DNA of 64,000 nucleotides from Synechocystis sp. LKSZ1 (GCF_040436315.1 NZ_AP031572.1:3224001-3288000); one strand, 5' to 3'. Counted from the first letter of the stretch, positions 27,150 through 37,466 are shown. Made by a program: numbers and translations. The notes: a model not told the origin generated them from the letters alone.

Positions 27150-29339
27150 ATGAAAAAAAATTTAGAATTTATAACAATAACTCCTTACTTAGAGCAAGGT
27201 TTATGTCAAAAAGCAACTAATATATTACTAAAGCACATCAATGAAGAGCCTAAATTTCTAGATTTGTATTGGTATTTAGGGCTGGCATATTTATTTCAGG
27301 GAGATGAAGAAAAAGCTACTGAAGCCTGGTGGGCGGGTCTTAACCAAGCTTGGGAGATGGAAGTTTTAGATGGAGCATTATTATTATCTTCTTTTTTGAT
27401 TAAAGTTGCTGAAGAACAAGAAAACAAAGAGAATTATGATAAAGCTTTAATTATTAGAGAAAGAGTGCAGGAAATTGATTCCAATAATATCAACAATACT
27501 CTAACTCTAATTAAGCTAGCTTATTTCTTGAATATTTTTGATTTAGAAAAATTAGCTAAATGGCAGGTTATTGATAAGCTAAATAGCAACACTGGATCTT
27601 CTATCGATTCTGGATTATTACTAGAATGTATCCCTTGGATCTTGAGCTTTCCTACAGCGCTTTCTATTGATTTCTTAGAAGCTAGTTTACCCTATTTAAA
27701 GGATCAAGATTGGCTAACATCTGTGATGCATTACGCTATAGAATTAGCTGATGCTAAAAACTTAATTACGTATGCAACTGATATTGCTCAAATTTGTTTA
27801 AAATTTGAACCTGATAATTACTGTATTATTAATCAGCTTTTGTATTTTTATGAAATGATTAATAATCAAGCCGCTTTGCTAAAAACAGCTTGGCAATTCT
27901 ACCATTGTATCCCTAAGCATTCTCAGGAGTTTGGTCTTGAATGTTACATTCTTTCTCGAGTTTTACGTATTCTACTCTTGCAGGGTTGCTGGGCTGATAT
28001 TGATCGAGAAGATATTATCAATAAGCTGAGATCCGCACTAATTTACCTTGAAAAGCAGCCAAAATTACAACTTAATAGTTTTCTTTCACCTCGCTTTTGG
28101 TCTATCGGCTTACCGCTACTCTATCTATTTGATGACTTACTAGAAAATCGCCGATTTATTAATAGTACTTCTCAAAAATTCCAGGAAGGATTAATTCAGG
28201 AAAATTCTCTAAGACGCTGGAAAAATAAAGATTTAGATAATAATCGACCTCTCAAAATTGGCTACATCGGTCATTCGTTACGAAAACATTCTGTGGGTTG
28301 GCTTAGTCGTTGGCTTTTCCATTACCATGACAAACAAAGATTTAACTTATACTTTTACTTAATCAATCAAGTAAATGATGAATTAACGAAGCAATGGATC
28401 ATTCCCAATGCAACTCAAGTTTATAATCTAGAGAATGGTTTAGAACAAGCGCTCGATCAGATTCAGACAGACGAAATAGATATACTAGTCGATTTAGATG
28501 GTCTTATGGGTAATATGACGGCTAATATTCTTGCATTTAAGCCAGTTCCCATTCAAGTTACCTGGCTCGGCTCTGATGCATCCGGCTTACCAAGCATCGA
28601 CTACTTTATTGTTGACCCCTATGTATTACCCAAAGGGGCTCAAAATTACTATACTGAGAAGCTTTGGTGTTTACCTGATACCTATCTGGCTATTGATGGA
28701 TTTGAAGTTGGAACCGCAACACTAAGCCGTGGTAGCTTAGGAATAAATGAGCACGCGGTCATCTATCTAAGTGTACAATCTAGCCTCAAGTACAATCCCC
28801 AGCTTTGTCGTCTACAGCTCAAAATTATCCAAGCTGTTCCCAGTAGCATCTTTTTAATCAAAGGAATTGCCAATAACCAAGGCCTACAGGATTTAATTGC
28901 AACTATAGCGAGAGAAGTTGGAGTAAATATCAATCGGATTAAGTTTTTGCCTAGAGATTCCGATGAACTAACCCATCGAGCCAATTTAGCAATTGCTGAC
29001 ATTGTTCTAGATACTTATCCCTATAGTGGTGCAACCACAACCTTAGAAACTCTTTGGATGGAGATTCCTCTAGTAACCAGGGTTGGAGAACAATTTTCAG
29101 CAAGGAATAGCTATACTTTCCTGACTCAAGTCGGTGTTGAGCAGGGTATTGCCTGGACTGATGAAGAATATGTAGAATGGGGAGTAAAGCTAGGCCAAGC
29201 TCCTTTGCTAAGACGGCAAATTAAAAGACAGCTCCGAAAAGCTAAGCAAACTTCGGTTCTATGGAAAGCGGAATTATTTACTCGAGAAATAGAAAAGGCT
29301 TATGAGTCAATGTGGCAAACTTTTGTCAAAGATAATTAG
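27150..29339 (+). CDS. GT41 (OGT/SPINDLY-like) protein glycosyltransferase, copy 1
   Basis: 729 residues. The N-terminal ~360 residues are all-helical and TPR-like, with the pattern LYWYLGLAYLFQGDEEKA; the C-terminal ~360 form a GT41 catalytic region. Matches to O-GlcNAc transferase are: IGYIGHSLRKHSVGW, where H380 aligns with the active-site His of human OGT; PIQVTWLGSDASGLPSIDYF; K547 in SSLKYNP, aligning with the UDP-contacting Lys; and DTYPYSGATTTLETLWMEI near the end. It should transfer a sugar from a nucleotide sugar to Ser/Thr of proteins. First of four tandem copies; closest in layout to copy 2. AT-rich. Confidence 0.83.
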   Translation: MKKNLEFITITPYLEQGLCQKATNILLKHINEEPKFLDLYWYLGLAYLFQGDEEKATEAWWAGLNQAWEMEVLDGALLLSSFLIKVAEEQENKENYDKALIIRERVQEIDSNNINNTLTLIKLAYFLNIFDLEKLAKWQVIDKLNSNTGSSIDSGLLLECIPWILSFPTALSIDFLEASLPYLKDQDWLTSVMHYAIELADAKNLITYATDIAQICLKFEPDNYCIINQLLYFYEMINNQAALLKTAWQFYHCIPKHSQEFGLECYILSRVLRILLLQGCWADIDREDIINKLRSALIYLEKQPKLQLNSFLSPRFWSIGLPLLYLFDDLLENRRFINSTSQKFQEGLIQENSLRRWKNKDLDNNRPLKIGYIGHSLRKHSVGWLSRWLFHYHDKQRFNLYFYLINQVNDELTKQWIIPNATQVYNLENGLEQALDQIQTDEIDILVDLDGLMGNMTANILAFKPVPIQVTWLGSDASGLPSIDYFIVDPYVLPKGAQNYYTEKLWCLPDTYLAIDGFEVGTATLSRGSLGINEHAVIYLSVQSSLKYNPQLCRLQLKIIQAVPSSIFLIKGIANNQGLQDLIATIAREVGVNINRIKFLPRDSDELTHRANLAIADIVLDTYPYSGATTTLETLWMEIPLVTRVGEQFSARNSYTFLTQVGVEQGIAWTDEEYVEWGVKLGQAPLLRRQIKRQLRKAKQTSVLWKAELFTREIEKAYESMWQTFVKDN

Positions 29340-29439
29340 TAAAAATTGTATTGATTGGCATCTTGATGATTTTTGATACTGAGCTTTTAATTCACACTTA
29401 AAAACGTAGTTTTCTTCACACTAAGCAAGGTAAAAATAA

Positions 29440-31632
29440 ATGAAAACGAACGAAATCACTTCTCTTATAGAAATACAAGAATATGATACTGCTATTATTA
29501 AGCTAGAAGAAGAAATCGAGAAAAATCCAACAGAAATAACTTGTTATTTATACTTAGGATTACTATATTTATTACAAGGAAAAGAAGACGCATCTTTGAT
29601 ATGGTCATTCGTAATGTCGCAGGGAGATGAATCAGAAGTAAAGCAATGGCAAAAAGAACTATCTATTATTCTAAATACAGAAGCTAGTAGGCAAGAAAAT
29701 CTTAACAAATTAGCAGTAGCATACTTAATAAGAGATTGCCTAAGGGAATTGGAGCCTTTTTGGATTGATAACTTGATTAGCTTGATTGCTCTAAAGCTAG
29801 AAAATGGTACCTATTCTCCTGAGTATCTACAAGAACTAGGATTGATCAATAGTGGATTTTTTAATGAATCAGATAAAATAAAAAACCAGAAACTTTTAGA
29901 AAAAATTATTCCTACGATATTGGATTTCCCAGCTTCAGTTAATCTTGATTTTATTGGCGCTATAGTTAATGTTATCGACGATATTGATAGCTTTAGTTTA
30001 GTTTTGAAAAATAAAATATTTGAACTTGCCTACAATCAAAAACATTATAATTACGCATCTGAGCTAAATAAAATATATCTATCACTTCAGGAACATGATC
30101 TTACGATGATAGATCAGTCCTTTTGGATTAACTTTACAGCTAAAAATTTTTCAGAAACTATATTATCTGCAGAAACATATCTAGCAAAAATAAGTGATCA
30201 TTCTCTAACTGTCTACGGATACCACAAAAAGATATTATCTCTTATGGCTAATGCACGCTGGAAAGACTTATTATCTTTTGCAGTAATCTATGAAAACTTA
30301 TTAAATGAACTAGTCGATTTAATAAACAAAAGTGATTATAAAGTTGAGCCTATTGTTTGCAAATATTTTTATAATTTAGCTGTCAATTTTTTATATCTTG
30401 ATGATTCCCCTCGTCAATATCGAAACTTACAAAATAAAATTTCTTATATTTACCAATATAAAATAATATGTCAAAGTATTTCAAATAATACAAATTCTTC
30501 TGAAATTAATAGAATTAAAAATGGAAAGCTTAGAGTTGGATACATTGCGCATACATTCAATCGTTCTTCCGTTGGCTGGTTATGTCGATGGTTATTGGCG
30601 TACCATGATAAAGTTAAGTTTGAAATTTATATTTACTCAATCAGTCAGCACAGAGATGATATTTTAGAAAAATACTTTGACACTGGAATTAATACTTTTT
30701 ACAATTTTAAAAACTCAATCCAAGAAATTGAAAAACAAATACGAGATGATAAGCTCAATATTTTGGTTGAATTAGATAGTGTAACACAGGATTTAACCCT
30801 TGAGATAATGTCTTTGAAGTTGGCTCCGATTCAGATTACGTGGCTCGGATTCGATGCAAGCGGTTTACCGGCAATTGATTATTTTGTTGCTGATCCATAT
30901 GTATTGCCTGAATATGCTCAAGAATATTATCACGAACAAATACTACGTTTACCAAGTACGTATCTTGCTGTAGATGGTTTCGAAGTTGCTACGCCAACTA
31001 TTAGACGTCATGAATTAAACATTGATGATGACTCTATTGTTTACCTAACTATGCAGTCTATTCAAAAATACAATCCAAATATCATCAAATTGCAACTAAA
31101 AATTATATCCCAAGTTCCCAATAGTTTTTTACTAGTCAAAGGGCGACAAAATCTCGCAAATATTAAGAACTTATTTTGTGAAATTGCTGATGAACAGAAT
31201 ATAAGCTTAAGCCAGCTCAGATTCCTGAATGATGATGTAACTGAAGAAATACATAGAGCGAACTTGTCAATCGCCGATGTAGTTTTAGATACTTATCCCT
31301 ACAATGGAGCAACAACAACCCTTGAAGCACTGTGGATGGAGATCCCAATTGTAACCAAAGTAGGTCAGCAGTTTGCAGCTCGTAATGGATATACTTTTAT
31401 GATGAACGCTGGCATTCATGAAGGTATTGCTTGGAACGATCAGGAGTATATTGAATGGGGAGTTAATCTGGGAATGAATAAAGCACTACGTCAGCAGATA
31501 AGCTGGAAACTAAAAGAATCTAAAAAAACATCTCCATTATGGGATAGTAAAAGATTTGCTAGTTCAACGGAAACTCTCTACTATCAGATATGGGAAGATT
31601 ATTTAAGCAAGCAAGCAAGTAAGATTGATTGA
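29440..31632 (+). CDS. GT41 (OGT/SPINDLY-like) protein glycosyltransferase, copy 2
   Basis: 730 residues, a paralogue of copy 1 with the same length and plan. The N-terminal helical region (~1-360) retains one clear TPR-like unit (ITCYLYLGLLYLLQGKEDA). Catalytic-region landmarks: VGYIAHTFNRSSVGW, where the His of copy 1 is Ser; PIQITWLGFDASGLPAIDYF; the Lys in QSIQKYNPN; and DTYPYNGATTTLEALWMEI. It separates from copy 1 by a 100-base spacer. Loss of the His may alter acceptor choice or activity. Very AT-rich, like the other copies. Confidence 0.82.
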   Translation: MKTNEITSLIEIQEYDTAIIKLEEEIEKNPTEITCYLYLGLLYLLQGKEDASLIWSFVMSQGDESEVKQWQKELSIILNTEASRQENLNKLAVAYLIRDCLRELEPFWIDNLISLIALKLENGTYSPEYLQELGLINSGFFNESDKIKNQKLLEKIIPTILDFPASVNLDFIGAIVNVIDDIDSFSLVLKNKIFELAYNQKHYNYASELNKIYLSLQEHDLTMIDQSFWINFTAKNFSETILSAETYLAKISDHSLTVYGYHKKILSLMANARWKDLLSFAVIYENLLNELVDLINKSDYKVEPIVCKYFYNLAVNFLYLDDSPRQYRNLQNKISYIYQYKIICQSISNNTNSSEINRIKNGKLRVGYIAHTFNRSSVGWLCRWLLAYHDKVKFEIYIYSISQHRDDILEKYFDTGINTFYNFKNSIQEIEKQIRDDKLNILVELDSVTQDLTLEIMSLKLAPIQITWLGFDASGLPAIDYFVADPYVLPEYAQEYYHEQILRLPSTYLAVDGFEVATPTIRRHELNIDDDSIVYLTMQSIQKYNPNIIKLQLKIISQVPNSFLLVKGRQNLANIKNLFCEIADEQNISLSQLRFLNDDVTEEIHRANLSIADVVLDTYPYNGATTTLEALWMEIPIVTKVGQQFAARNGYTFMMNAGIHEGIAWNDQEYIEWGVNLGMNKALRQQISWKLKESKKTSPLWDSKRFASSTETLYYQIWEDYLSKQASKID

Positions 31633-31698
31633 TGCTTTCAATCTCTTCATGTATTGTTCTATTTTTTTTACTATATATAAAGTCAAGGTTTACCAATC

Positions 31699-34197
31699 AT
31701 GAAAACAGAATACCTTAAATTAATAATAGAATATCTAAATGTAAACGATTATGGTTCTGCAATAGATAAATTATTAAATGAGCTACAAAACTCAAAAGAG
31801 CCACTCAAAGAAGAGTATTTTTATCTTTCTCTTGCCTATATTTTAAGTGATCAAATAGAAAGCTTCCAATCTTTGTGGCTCTCTCTATTATTAGAAATCT
31901 CTCAGAATGAAATTGATACTTGGATAGAAGAGCTAGTTCAATTTTTAGAAAAAAAAGTAAGTAAATTTTTGCAAGAGGAAAAATTAGAAGAGGCAAAAAC
32001 TCTTTACGAGTCACTCCAAGCATTTCATTCTAGCTATGAGAACCCAGTATTATCAGAAGAATTAATTAATGCAATTTACTCTTTAGCATCTAATTTGAGT
32101 CTCATACAAAAATATGAAAATGCAATCGAAGTCTATCAAGAAATTCTTAATTTAAACCCTAATCACAGCTTTGCTTGGCATTCTTTAGCCTTGTGTTACT
32201 ATAACTTGGATCAATATTTTGAAGCTAAGCTTTCTATAAACAAAGCTATAGAATTAAATCCAGATTTTGTCCAGAATTATCATACCTTAGGATTGATTTT
32301 AGAAAAAATGAGTAAGGATGATGAGGCGATATTTTTCTATCAAAAGGCCATAAATAAAGATTACGTTTTTCTAGACTCATACACTAGTCTTGCTCATCTT
32401 TATATCAAAAAAAATCAGCCTGAAAAAAGCATTGAAATTTATGAAAAATTTCTAGAATATTCACCTCAAAATAGCTTCGTTTTAGAAGAATTAGGCAAAA
32501 TCTATCAATCTATAGAAAATAATACTAGAGCATCTTATTGCTTAGGATATTCGGTGTACTTTAGCGGTCAAGTAGGATGTCTTTATGATGCTTTGACTTA
32601 TTTTGAAACCGTTTATTTTGACACATCAAAAAGTTCCTTAAAGAATATTAATTTTTATATTGATTTTTCTAATTGCTATGCAATGTCTAATCAAACAAAA
32701 GCTGCAATTCTGTTGCTGGAAGAGGCTATTAATTTATTTCCCGAAAAAAAATTGACCTTGACAAGAGTCATTCAGAGTAGTCTACCTGTTCTTTATGAAA
32801 ATGAACAACAGATAGATTTTTATCGCAATCATTTTAATGAATTTTTGGATAAATTGACTCAAAAAGTAGATGTAATTCTTTTAAAGAGTAATGATGATAT
32901 CACCCCTCAAGAGAAGTCTGATCTTAAGAGTTTTATTACTATTAGAAGCAACTTTTACTTGGCATACCAAAATAAAAATGAGTTATTTATCCAAGCAAGA
33001 TACAGTAAACTTGTACAAAAAATTGTAAATAGAGCTTTTCCTCAATGGTGTAGCTCCGTTCCATTTATTCATACTTTTTCTAGTAGAAAAATTCGTATTG
33101 GTTTAGTGTCATGTAGGCTAGAAGGTTTGGGAATACTTTACTTGGGTTGGCTAAAATATATTGACAAAAGCAAGTTTGAGGTTTATGTCTACAATATTGT
33201 TCAAAATCACGATGAATCATTCACTGGGCTTAAGAGTGAATTCAAAAAATATAGTGATGAGTTCCGTATTATTTTAATATCTATTGATTCTTCATTGCTG
33301 TGTAATATAATGCTCAATGATCAGTTGGATATTTTGATTTTTCCTGATCTTGGAATGGATGGTATTATATCATTTCTCTCCTTTCTTCGTCTTTCTCCAA
33401 TTCAATGTGCTACTTGGGGCCATCCCGTAACCTCTGGCAGTCCAACCATTGACTATTTTATCTCCAGTGATTTAATGGAGCCTGCTAATGCAGATGAGCA
33501 TTATTCTGAGAAGTTAGTACGACTACCTAATTTAGGTTTTTCTATCCCTTCATTTTCACCTCCGGCGGTAACTAAATGTCGTTTGGATTTTCAGTTAAAA
33601 GAAGATTCAATTATTTATTTTTGTTCTCAATCATTGTTTAAATATTTACCGCAACATGACTATGTTTTACCAGCTATCGCAGAAAAAAATCCTAGGGCTG
33701 AGTTTGTATTTGTTGATCCTATGCATGGTCGAGTCGTTACTGAAGTATTTCAAAAGCGATTAGAAAAAGCTTTTCAGGAGTTTGGTTTGGACTTTCGTCA
33801 TTACTGTACTTTTCTCCCTCGCCAAAGTCGTACTGACTTTGTGACAATAAACCAATTAGCGGATGTATTTCTAGATTGTCTAAGTTGGTCAGGGGGATTA
33901 ACCACTCGGGATGCCCTGTCCTGTGGTTTGCCCGTCGTGACTCGTCCTGGAGAATTTATGCGTGGCAGACACTCCTATGCTATGCTCAAGATGATAGGCG
34001 TGACAGAAACTATTGCAGAAACAGAAGAAGAGTATATTGAGATTGCCGTTCGACTGGGTCTAGATACTGAGTGGCGACAACAAATCAAGACCAAAATTCT
34101 CGCGAATAAAAACCGCCTTTTTGATGATAGAGAATGTATTCGAGGTTTAGAATCTTTTTGTCAACAAGCTCTCCAAGATTTGGCTAACTCCAACTAA
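31699..34197 (+). CDS. TPR-GT41 protein glycosyltransferase, copy 3
   Basis: 832 residues, a second subtype. About four recognisable TPR units lie at ~136-275 (NHSFAWHSLALCYYNLDQ, FVQNYHTLGLILEKMSKDDEA, FLDSYTSLAHLYIKKNQ). The catalytic region begins near residue 463. Landmarks: IGLVSCRLEGLGILYLGW, with no His at the OGT position; PIQCATWGHPVTSGSPTIDYF; the Lys in CSQSLFKYLPQHD; SWSGGLTTRDALSCGLPVVT near the end. The GHPVTSGSPTIDYF signature is the common bacterial GT41 form. The stop shares its last base with the start of copy 4 (TAATG), so the two are tightly coupled. Confidence 0.85.
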   Translation: MKTEYLKLIIEYLNVNDYGSAIDKLLNELQNSKEPLKEEYFYLSLAYILSDQIESFQSLWLSLLLEISQNEIDTWIEELVQFLEKKVSKFLQEEKLEEAKTLYESLQAFHSSYENPVLSEELINAIYSLASNLSLIQKYENAIEVYQEILNLNPNHSFAWHSLALCYYNLDQYFEAKLSINKAIELNPDFVQNYHTLGLILEKMSKDDEAIFFYQKAINKDYVFLDSYTSLAHLYIKKNQPEKSIEIYEKFLEYSPQNSFVLEELGKIYQSIENNTRASYCLGYSVYFSGQVGCLYDALTYFETVYFDTSKSSLKNINFYIDFSNCYAMSNQTKAAILLLEEAINLFPEKKLTLTRVIQSSLPVLYENEQQIDFYRNHFNEFLDKLTQKVDVILLKSNDDITPQEKSDLKSFITIRSNFYLAYQNKNELFIQARYSKLVQKIVNRAFPQWCSSVPFIHTFSSRKIRIGLVSCRLEGLGILYLGWLKYIDKSKFEVYVYNIVQNHDESFTGLKSEFKKYSDEFRIILISIDSSLLCNIMLNDQLDILIFPDLGMDGIISFLSFLRLSPIQCATWGHPVTSGSPTIDYFISSDLMEPANADEHYSEKLVRLPNLGFSIPSFSPPAVTKCRLDFQLKEDSIIYFCSQSLFKYLPQHDYVLPAIAEKNPRAEFVFVDPMHGRVVTEVFQKRLEKAFQEFGLDFRHYCTFLPRQSRTDFVTINQLADVFLDCLSWSGGLTTRDALSCGLPVVTRPGEFMRGRHSYAMLKMIGVTETIAETEEEYIEIAVRLGLDTEWRQQIKTKILANKNRLFDDRECIRGLESFCQQALQDLANSN

Positions 34198-36674
34198 TGA
34201 ATTTTCCGACCCCAGTTAAAGCTATTCAAGATGCTCTAGAGAGTAGAGACTACGACACAGCTATTCGATTGTCAGAGAGATTAATCGAAGAAAGACCAGA
34301 AGAACTAAATACCTACTGCTATCTAGGCTTGTCCTATCTGCTGGCAGGGCAGGAAGTAAAAATGCAGGAACTTTTGCTTTCATTGGCTCTGATGGAGACA
34401 GTGGAACTGGTCGAGAACTGGATTCAGGAATTGTTTCAGTTTCTGGAAGTTCATATTGAAAGATACTTAGAACAAAGAAGGCTAGCAGAGGCTAAGGTTA
34501 TTTATAAAACCTTGCTTGAATTAGAGCCAAGTTACAACAATGTAAGCCTGTTAGAGCGTTTAATTGTAGCATTATCTGAATTAGGAGCGGAGCTAGCTTC
34601 CAGGGAAAAGTATGAGGCGGCAATAGATGTGTACCTAGAAATTCTGAATTTAGCTGAAGAACATAATTTAACTTGGCATTCTTTAGGATTATGCCGATAT
34701 CATCTCAAGCAATGGTTAGAAGCAGAGGTTGCTATCAAGCACGCCATAGAGCTAGACCCCAGCTTTATTGCTAATTATCAACTTTTAGGACAAATATTAG
34801 AAGAACAGAATAAAATGGAAGAGGCTATTTCTATTTATCTTTCTGCCATTCAACTTGATTGTAAAAATGTTGACATATACAGAAAAATTAGTTCTCTTTA
34901 TAACCTAAAAAAATATCATAATCAAGCCCAAAAAATATTATCTGACGCCTTAGAAAAAATACCGAATCAGGTAGATTTGCTATACGATCTAGGGTTAACC
35001 TATCGACTACTTAATGATAGGGCTAAGTCAAGTTTTTACTTAGGCTATTCTGCTTTCTTCAAGGCTGAGTATTATGTCGCACTCACAGAATTGGAAATTT
35101 TTCATTCTTTATCTCTAGCAGATGAAAAAAATAAAAATATAGGATTCTACTATAGCCTCGCCTATTCCTATATGGTTTGCGATCAATCTGAGCAAGCTAT
35201 CAAAATATTACAGGAAGGAATAGAACGTTTTCCAAAAAGTTTAGTATTAAAGCGTATCAACCAAGTTATATTGCCTATAATTTACAATGACATTAAAGAT
35301 ATGGATTTTTATCGAAATAGATTTTGTAAGCTTTTGGATGATTGGATTCAAGATGTCTTGTCTGGATTGACTAAAAACTCATCTGATGTGATGACAAGTC
35401 TCGGTCTTGTCACTAATTTTTATCTTAGTTATCAAGGTTTTAATGATTTAGAAATTCAAAAAAAATACAGTCATTGTATTAATGAGGTACTCAAAAAACA
35501 ATATTCTAAGTTTTGTCAAAAATCCAAAATAACTGAGATCTTAAGCGATCGTAAAATCAAGATTGGCTTTATTTCTTGTCATGTTAGTGTCGAAAAATTG
35601 GGATTGCTTTACTTGAATTGGCTGAAGTTTATAAACAAGAATAAATTTGAAATCTATATTTATGATGTCATTTACAGTGATCAAGATAAGTTACATGAAG
35701 CAAAGAATCTCTTTCAAGACAATAGTGATTCCTATCAATCAATATTATACAATACTGATTTAGAGACTATATGTACAACTATAATGAATAAAAGTTTAGA
35801 TATTTTGATTTTTCCAGAACTAGGTTTAGATGCGATCTTTAATTTATTATCCTGTTTAAGGTTTGCACCAATTCAGTGTACTACATGGGGCCACCCCATA
35901 ACTTCAGGCAGTCCGACTATTGACTATTTTTTGTCTAGTGAACTAATGGAACCTGTTAACGCAGACGGGCATTATTCTGAAACGTTAATCCGCCTACCTA
36001 ATCTTGGATTTTCTTTACCTCCAGTTGAACTACCTAAGCTGAGTAAAACTCGTAGTGATTTTAATATTCAGGAAGATAAAATTGTTTATTTTTGTTCCCA
36101 ATCATTATTTAAGTATCTTCCTCAGCATGATTATATTTTTCCAGCGATCGCTCAGCATAGCAATACGTTTCATTTTGCTTTTATTGAAGCTCCTGCTAAG
36201 AATGGCCCCACCTCTACAGAAAATTTTCGAGAGCGTTTAAGAAAGGCATTTGAAGCATTCGGATTAAATTATCATGATTATTGTACAATCATGCCTCGTC
36301 TAAAAGGAACAGATTTTTTAGTCTTTAATCAATTGGCAGATATATTTCTTGACGGTCTAAGCTGGTCAGGAGGATTAACTACCCGGGACGCCCTATCCTG
36401 TGGTTTACCCGTTGTGACTTATCCTGGAGAATTGATGCGAAGTCGTCATTCCTACGCCATGCTGAAGATGATCGGTGTCACTGAAACCATTGCAGGAACA
36501 GAGGAGGAATATATTGAAATTGCAATTTGTCTTGGCCTTGATTCAGATTGGAGACAAACAATACAGGAGAAAATATTAACTAATCTTAATCGTTTATTTG
36601 ATGATCAAGAGTGTATTCAAAGCCTCGAAGATTTCTTAGAACAGGCTGTACAAGACTTAGTCTTGACTACCTGA
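34197..36674 (+). CDS. TPR-GT41 protein glycosyltransferase, copy 4
   Basis: 825 residues, sister of copy 3. TPR units at ~133-275 (NLTWHSLGLCRYHLKQ, FIANYQLLGQILEEQNKMEEA). The catalytic region starts near residue 452: IGFISCHVSVEKLGLLYLNW (His position again changed), PIQCTTWGHPITSGSPTIDYF, the Lys in SQSLFKYLPQHD, and LSWSGGLTTRDALSCGLPVVT. The last ~100 codons are very similar to copy 3 at DNA level, suggesting recent duplication or gene conversion. Its 3' end overlaps the opposite-strand gene by 18 bases. Final member of the array. Confidence 0.85.
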   Translation: MNFPTPVKAIQDALESRDYDTAIRLSERLIEERPEELNTYCYLGLSYLLAGQEVKMQELLLSLALMETVELVENWIQELFQFLEVHIERYLEQRRLAEAKVIYKTLLELEPSYNNVSLLERLIVALSELGAELASREKYEAAIDVYLEILNLAEEHNLTWHSLGLCRYHLKQWLEAEVAIKHAIELDPSFIANYQLLGQILEEQNKMEEAISIYLSAIQLDCKNVDIYRKISSLYNLKKYHNQAQKILSDALEKIPNQVDLLYDLGLTYRLLNDRAKSSFYLGYSAFFKAEYYVALTELEIFHSLSLADEKNKNIGFYYSLAYSYMVCDQSEQAIKILQEGIERFPKSLVLKRINQVILPIIYNDIKDMDFYRNRFCKLLDDWIQDVLSGLTKNSSDVMTSLGLVTNFYLSYQGFNDLEIQKKYSHCINEVLKKQYSKFCQKSKITEILSDRKIKIGFISCHVSVEKLGLLYLNWLKFINKNKFEIYIYDVIYSDQDKLHEAKNLFQDNSDSYQSILYNTDLETICTTIMNKSLDILIFPELGLDAIFNLLSCLRFAPIQCTTWGHPITSGSPTIDYFLSSELMEPVNADGHYSETLIRLPNLGFSLPPVELPKLSKTRSDFNIQEDKIVYFCSQSLFKYLPQHDYIFPAIAQHSNTFHFAFIEAPAKNGPTSTENFRERLRKAFEAFGLNYHDYCTIMPRLKGTDFLVFNQLADIFLDGLSWSGGLTTRDALSCGLPVVTYPGELMRSRHSYAMLKMIGVTETIAGTEEEYIEIAICLGLDSDWRQTIQEKILTNLNRLFDDQECIQSLEDFLEQAVQDLVLTT

Positions 36675-37466
36675 TAAAGACACGGTAATTTTTCCGTCCG
36701 GCATAAAAGTCACTTGACCTCCCAGCTGTTCAATTTTCTCAATCACTCGTTTAATCGTTTTTTGATCGGGACGATTTGCTAGCACACTTGCCCATGCACC
36801 AATTTGCGCTTGCTTACTGTCAGGATTATGAGACAAAAACTGTAAGGACTGTTGATTAATTCCAATCATTTTCCGGGCATCTTCTGTATTATAGTATTTT
36901 GCCCAATCTAAAGATTTTTGATAAGAAGTCTTGGTCGCATTGATATCACCTAGAAATAATAATTCATCATTTCCTTTGGCTCGCCAAAGATAGTAAGGCT
37001 CAATATTAGTAATGAATTTTGGAGGCATCGTATTAAGAGCCTTGGTAAGGTTATTAACGCTCATTTTAGGTAATCCAGCAAATAGAGACGTTGCAATGTC
37101 TAGATGATATAAAGCATCAACAAATAAAGGGTCTTTATTGACAATAAAATTAAAGTAGTCATTGGTTAAGCTATAACCCACTTCTTCACGCACCTTTGTA
37201 TCACCAAAATACTGAATAAAATTAAGATAAAGCCAATCGGCTATCAAATTACTAAAGCCTAGGGTCGGAATTTTATTCAACACCCGAAGACTAAGTTTAT
37301 CTTGGGCTTCTTGAGTTTGATACTCTGCCCAAGATAAAGTCTTTTGCTTATTAGAAATAGCTGGATACTGTAGTGCAATAATACCTGCAAGACTGCTCAC
37401 CAATAGCCCCAGAGAAGCTACTACGGTCAATAAATTGCTGATTTTAAAAGTTTCTTTAGTGTCCAT
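36657..37466 (-). CDS. membrane-anchored hypothetical protein of the pilin locus
   Basis: About 269 residues. An N-terminal membrane segment (LLTVVASLGLLVSSLAGIIAL) anchors a helical domain facing the periplasm or cell interior. The domain has tandem helix pairs reminiscent of TPR (LFVDALYHLDIATSLF, YYLWRAKGNDELLFLGD). The C-terminus (QVTFMPDGKITVSL) looks like a beta hairpin. I do not know the family. It lies on the same strand as the pilins, separated from them by the transposase gene, and was probably once next to them. ATG at 37466 is preferred; a GTG five codons upstream is possible. The 3' end overlaps the last GT41 gene by 18 bases. Confidence 0.65.
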   Translation of the reverse strand: MDTKETFKISNLLTVVASLGLLVSSLAGIIALQYPAISNKQKTLSWAEYQTQEAQDKLSLRVLNKIPTLGFSNLIADWLYLNFIQYFGDTKVREEVGYSLTNDYFNFIVNKDPLFVDALYHLDIATSLFAGLPKMSVNNLTKALNTMPPKFITNIEPYYLWRAKGNDELLFLGDINATKTSYQKSLDWAKYYNTEDARKMIGINQQSLQFLSHNPDSKQAQIGAWASVLANRPDQKTIKRVIEKIEQLGGQVTFMPDGKITVSLSGSQD

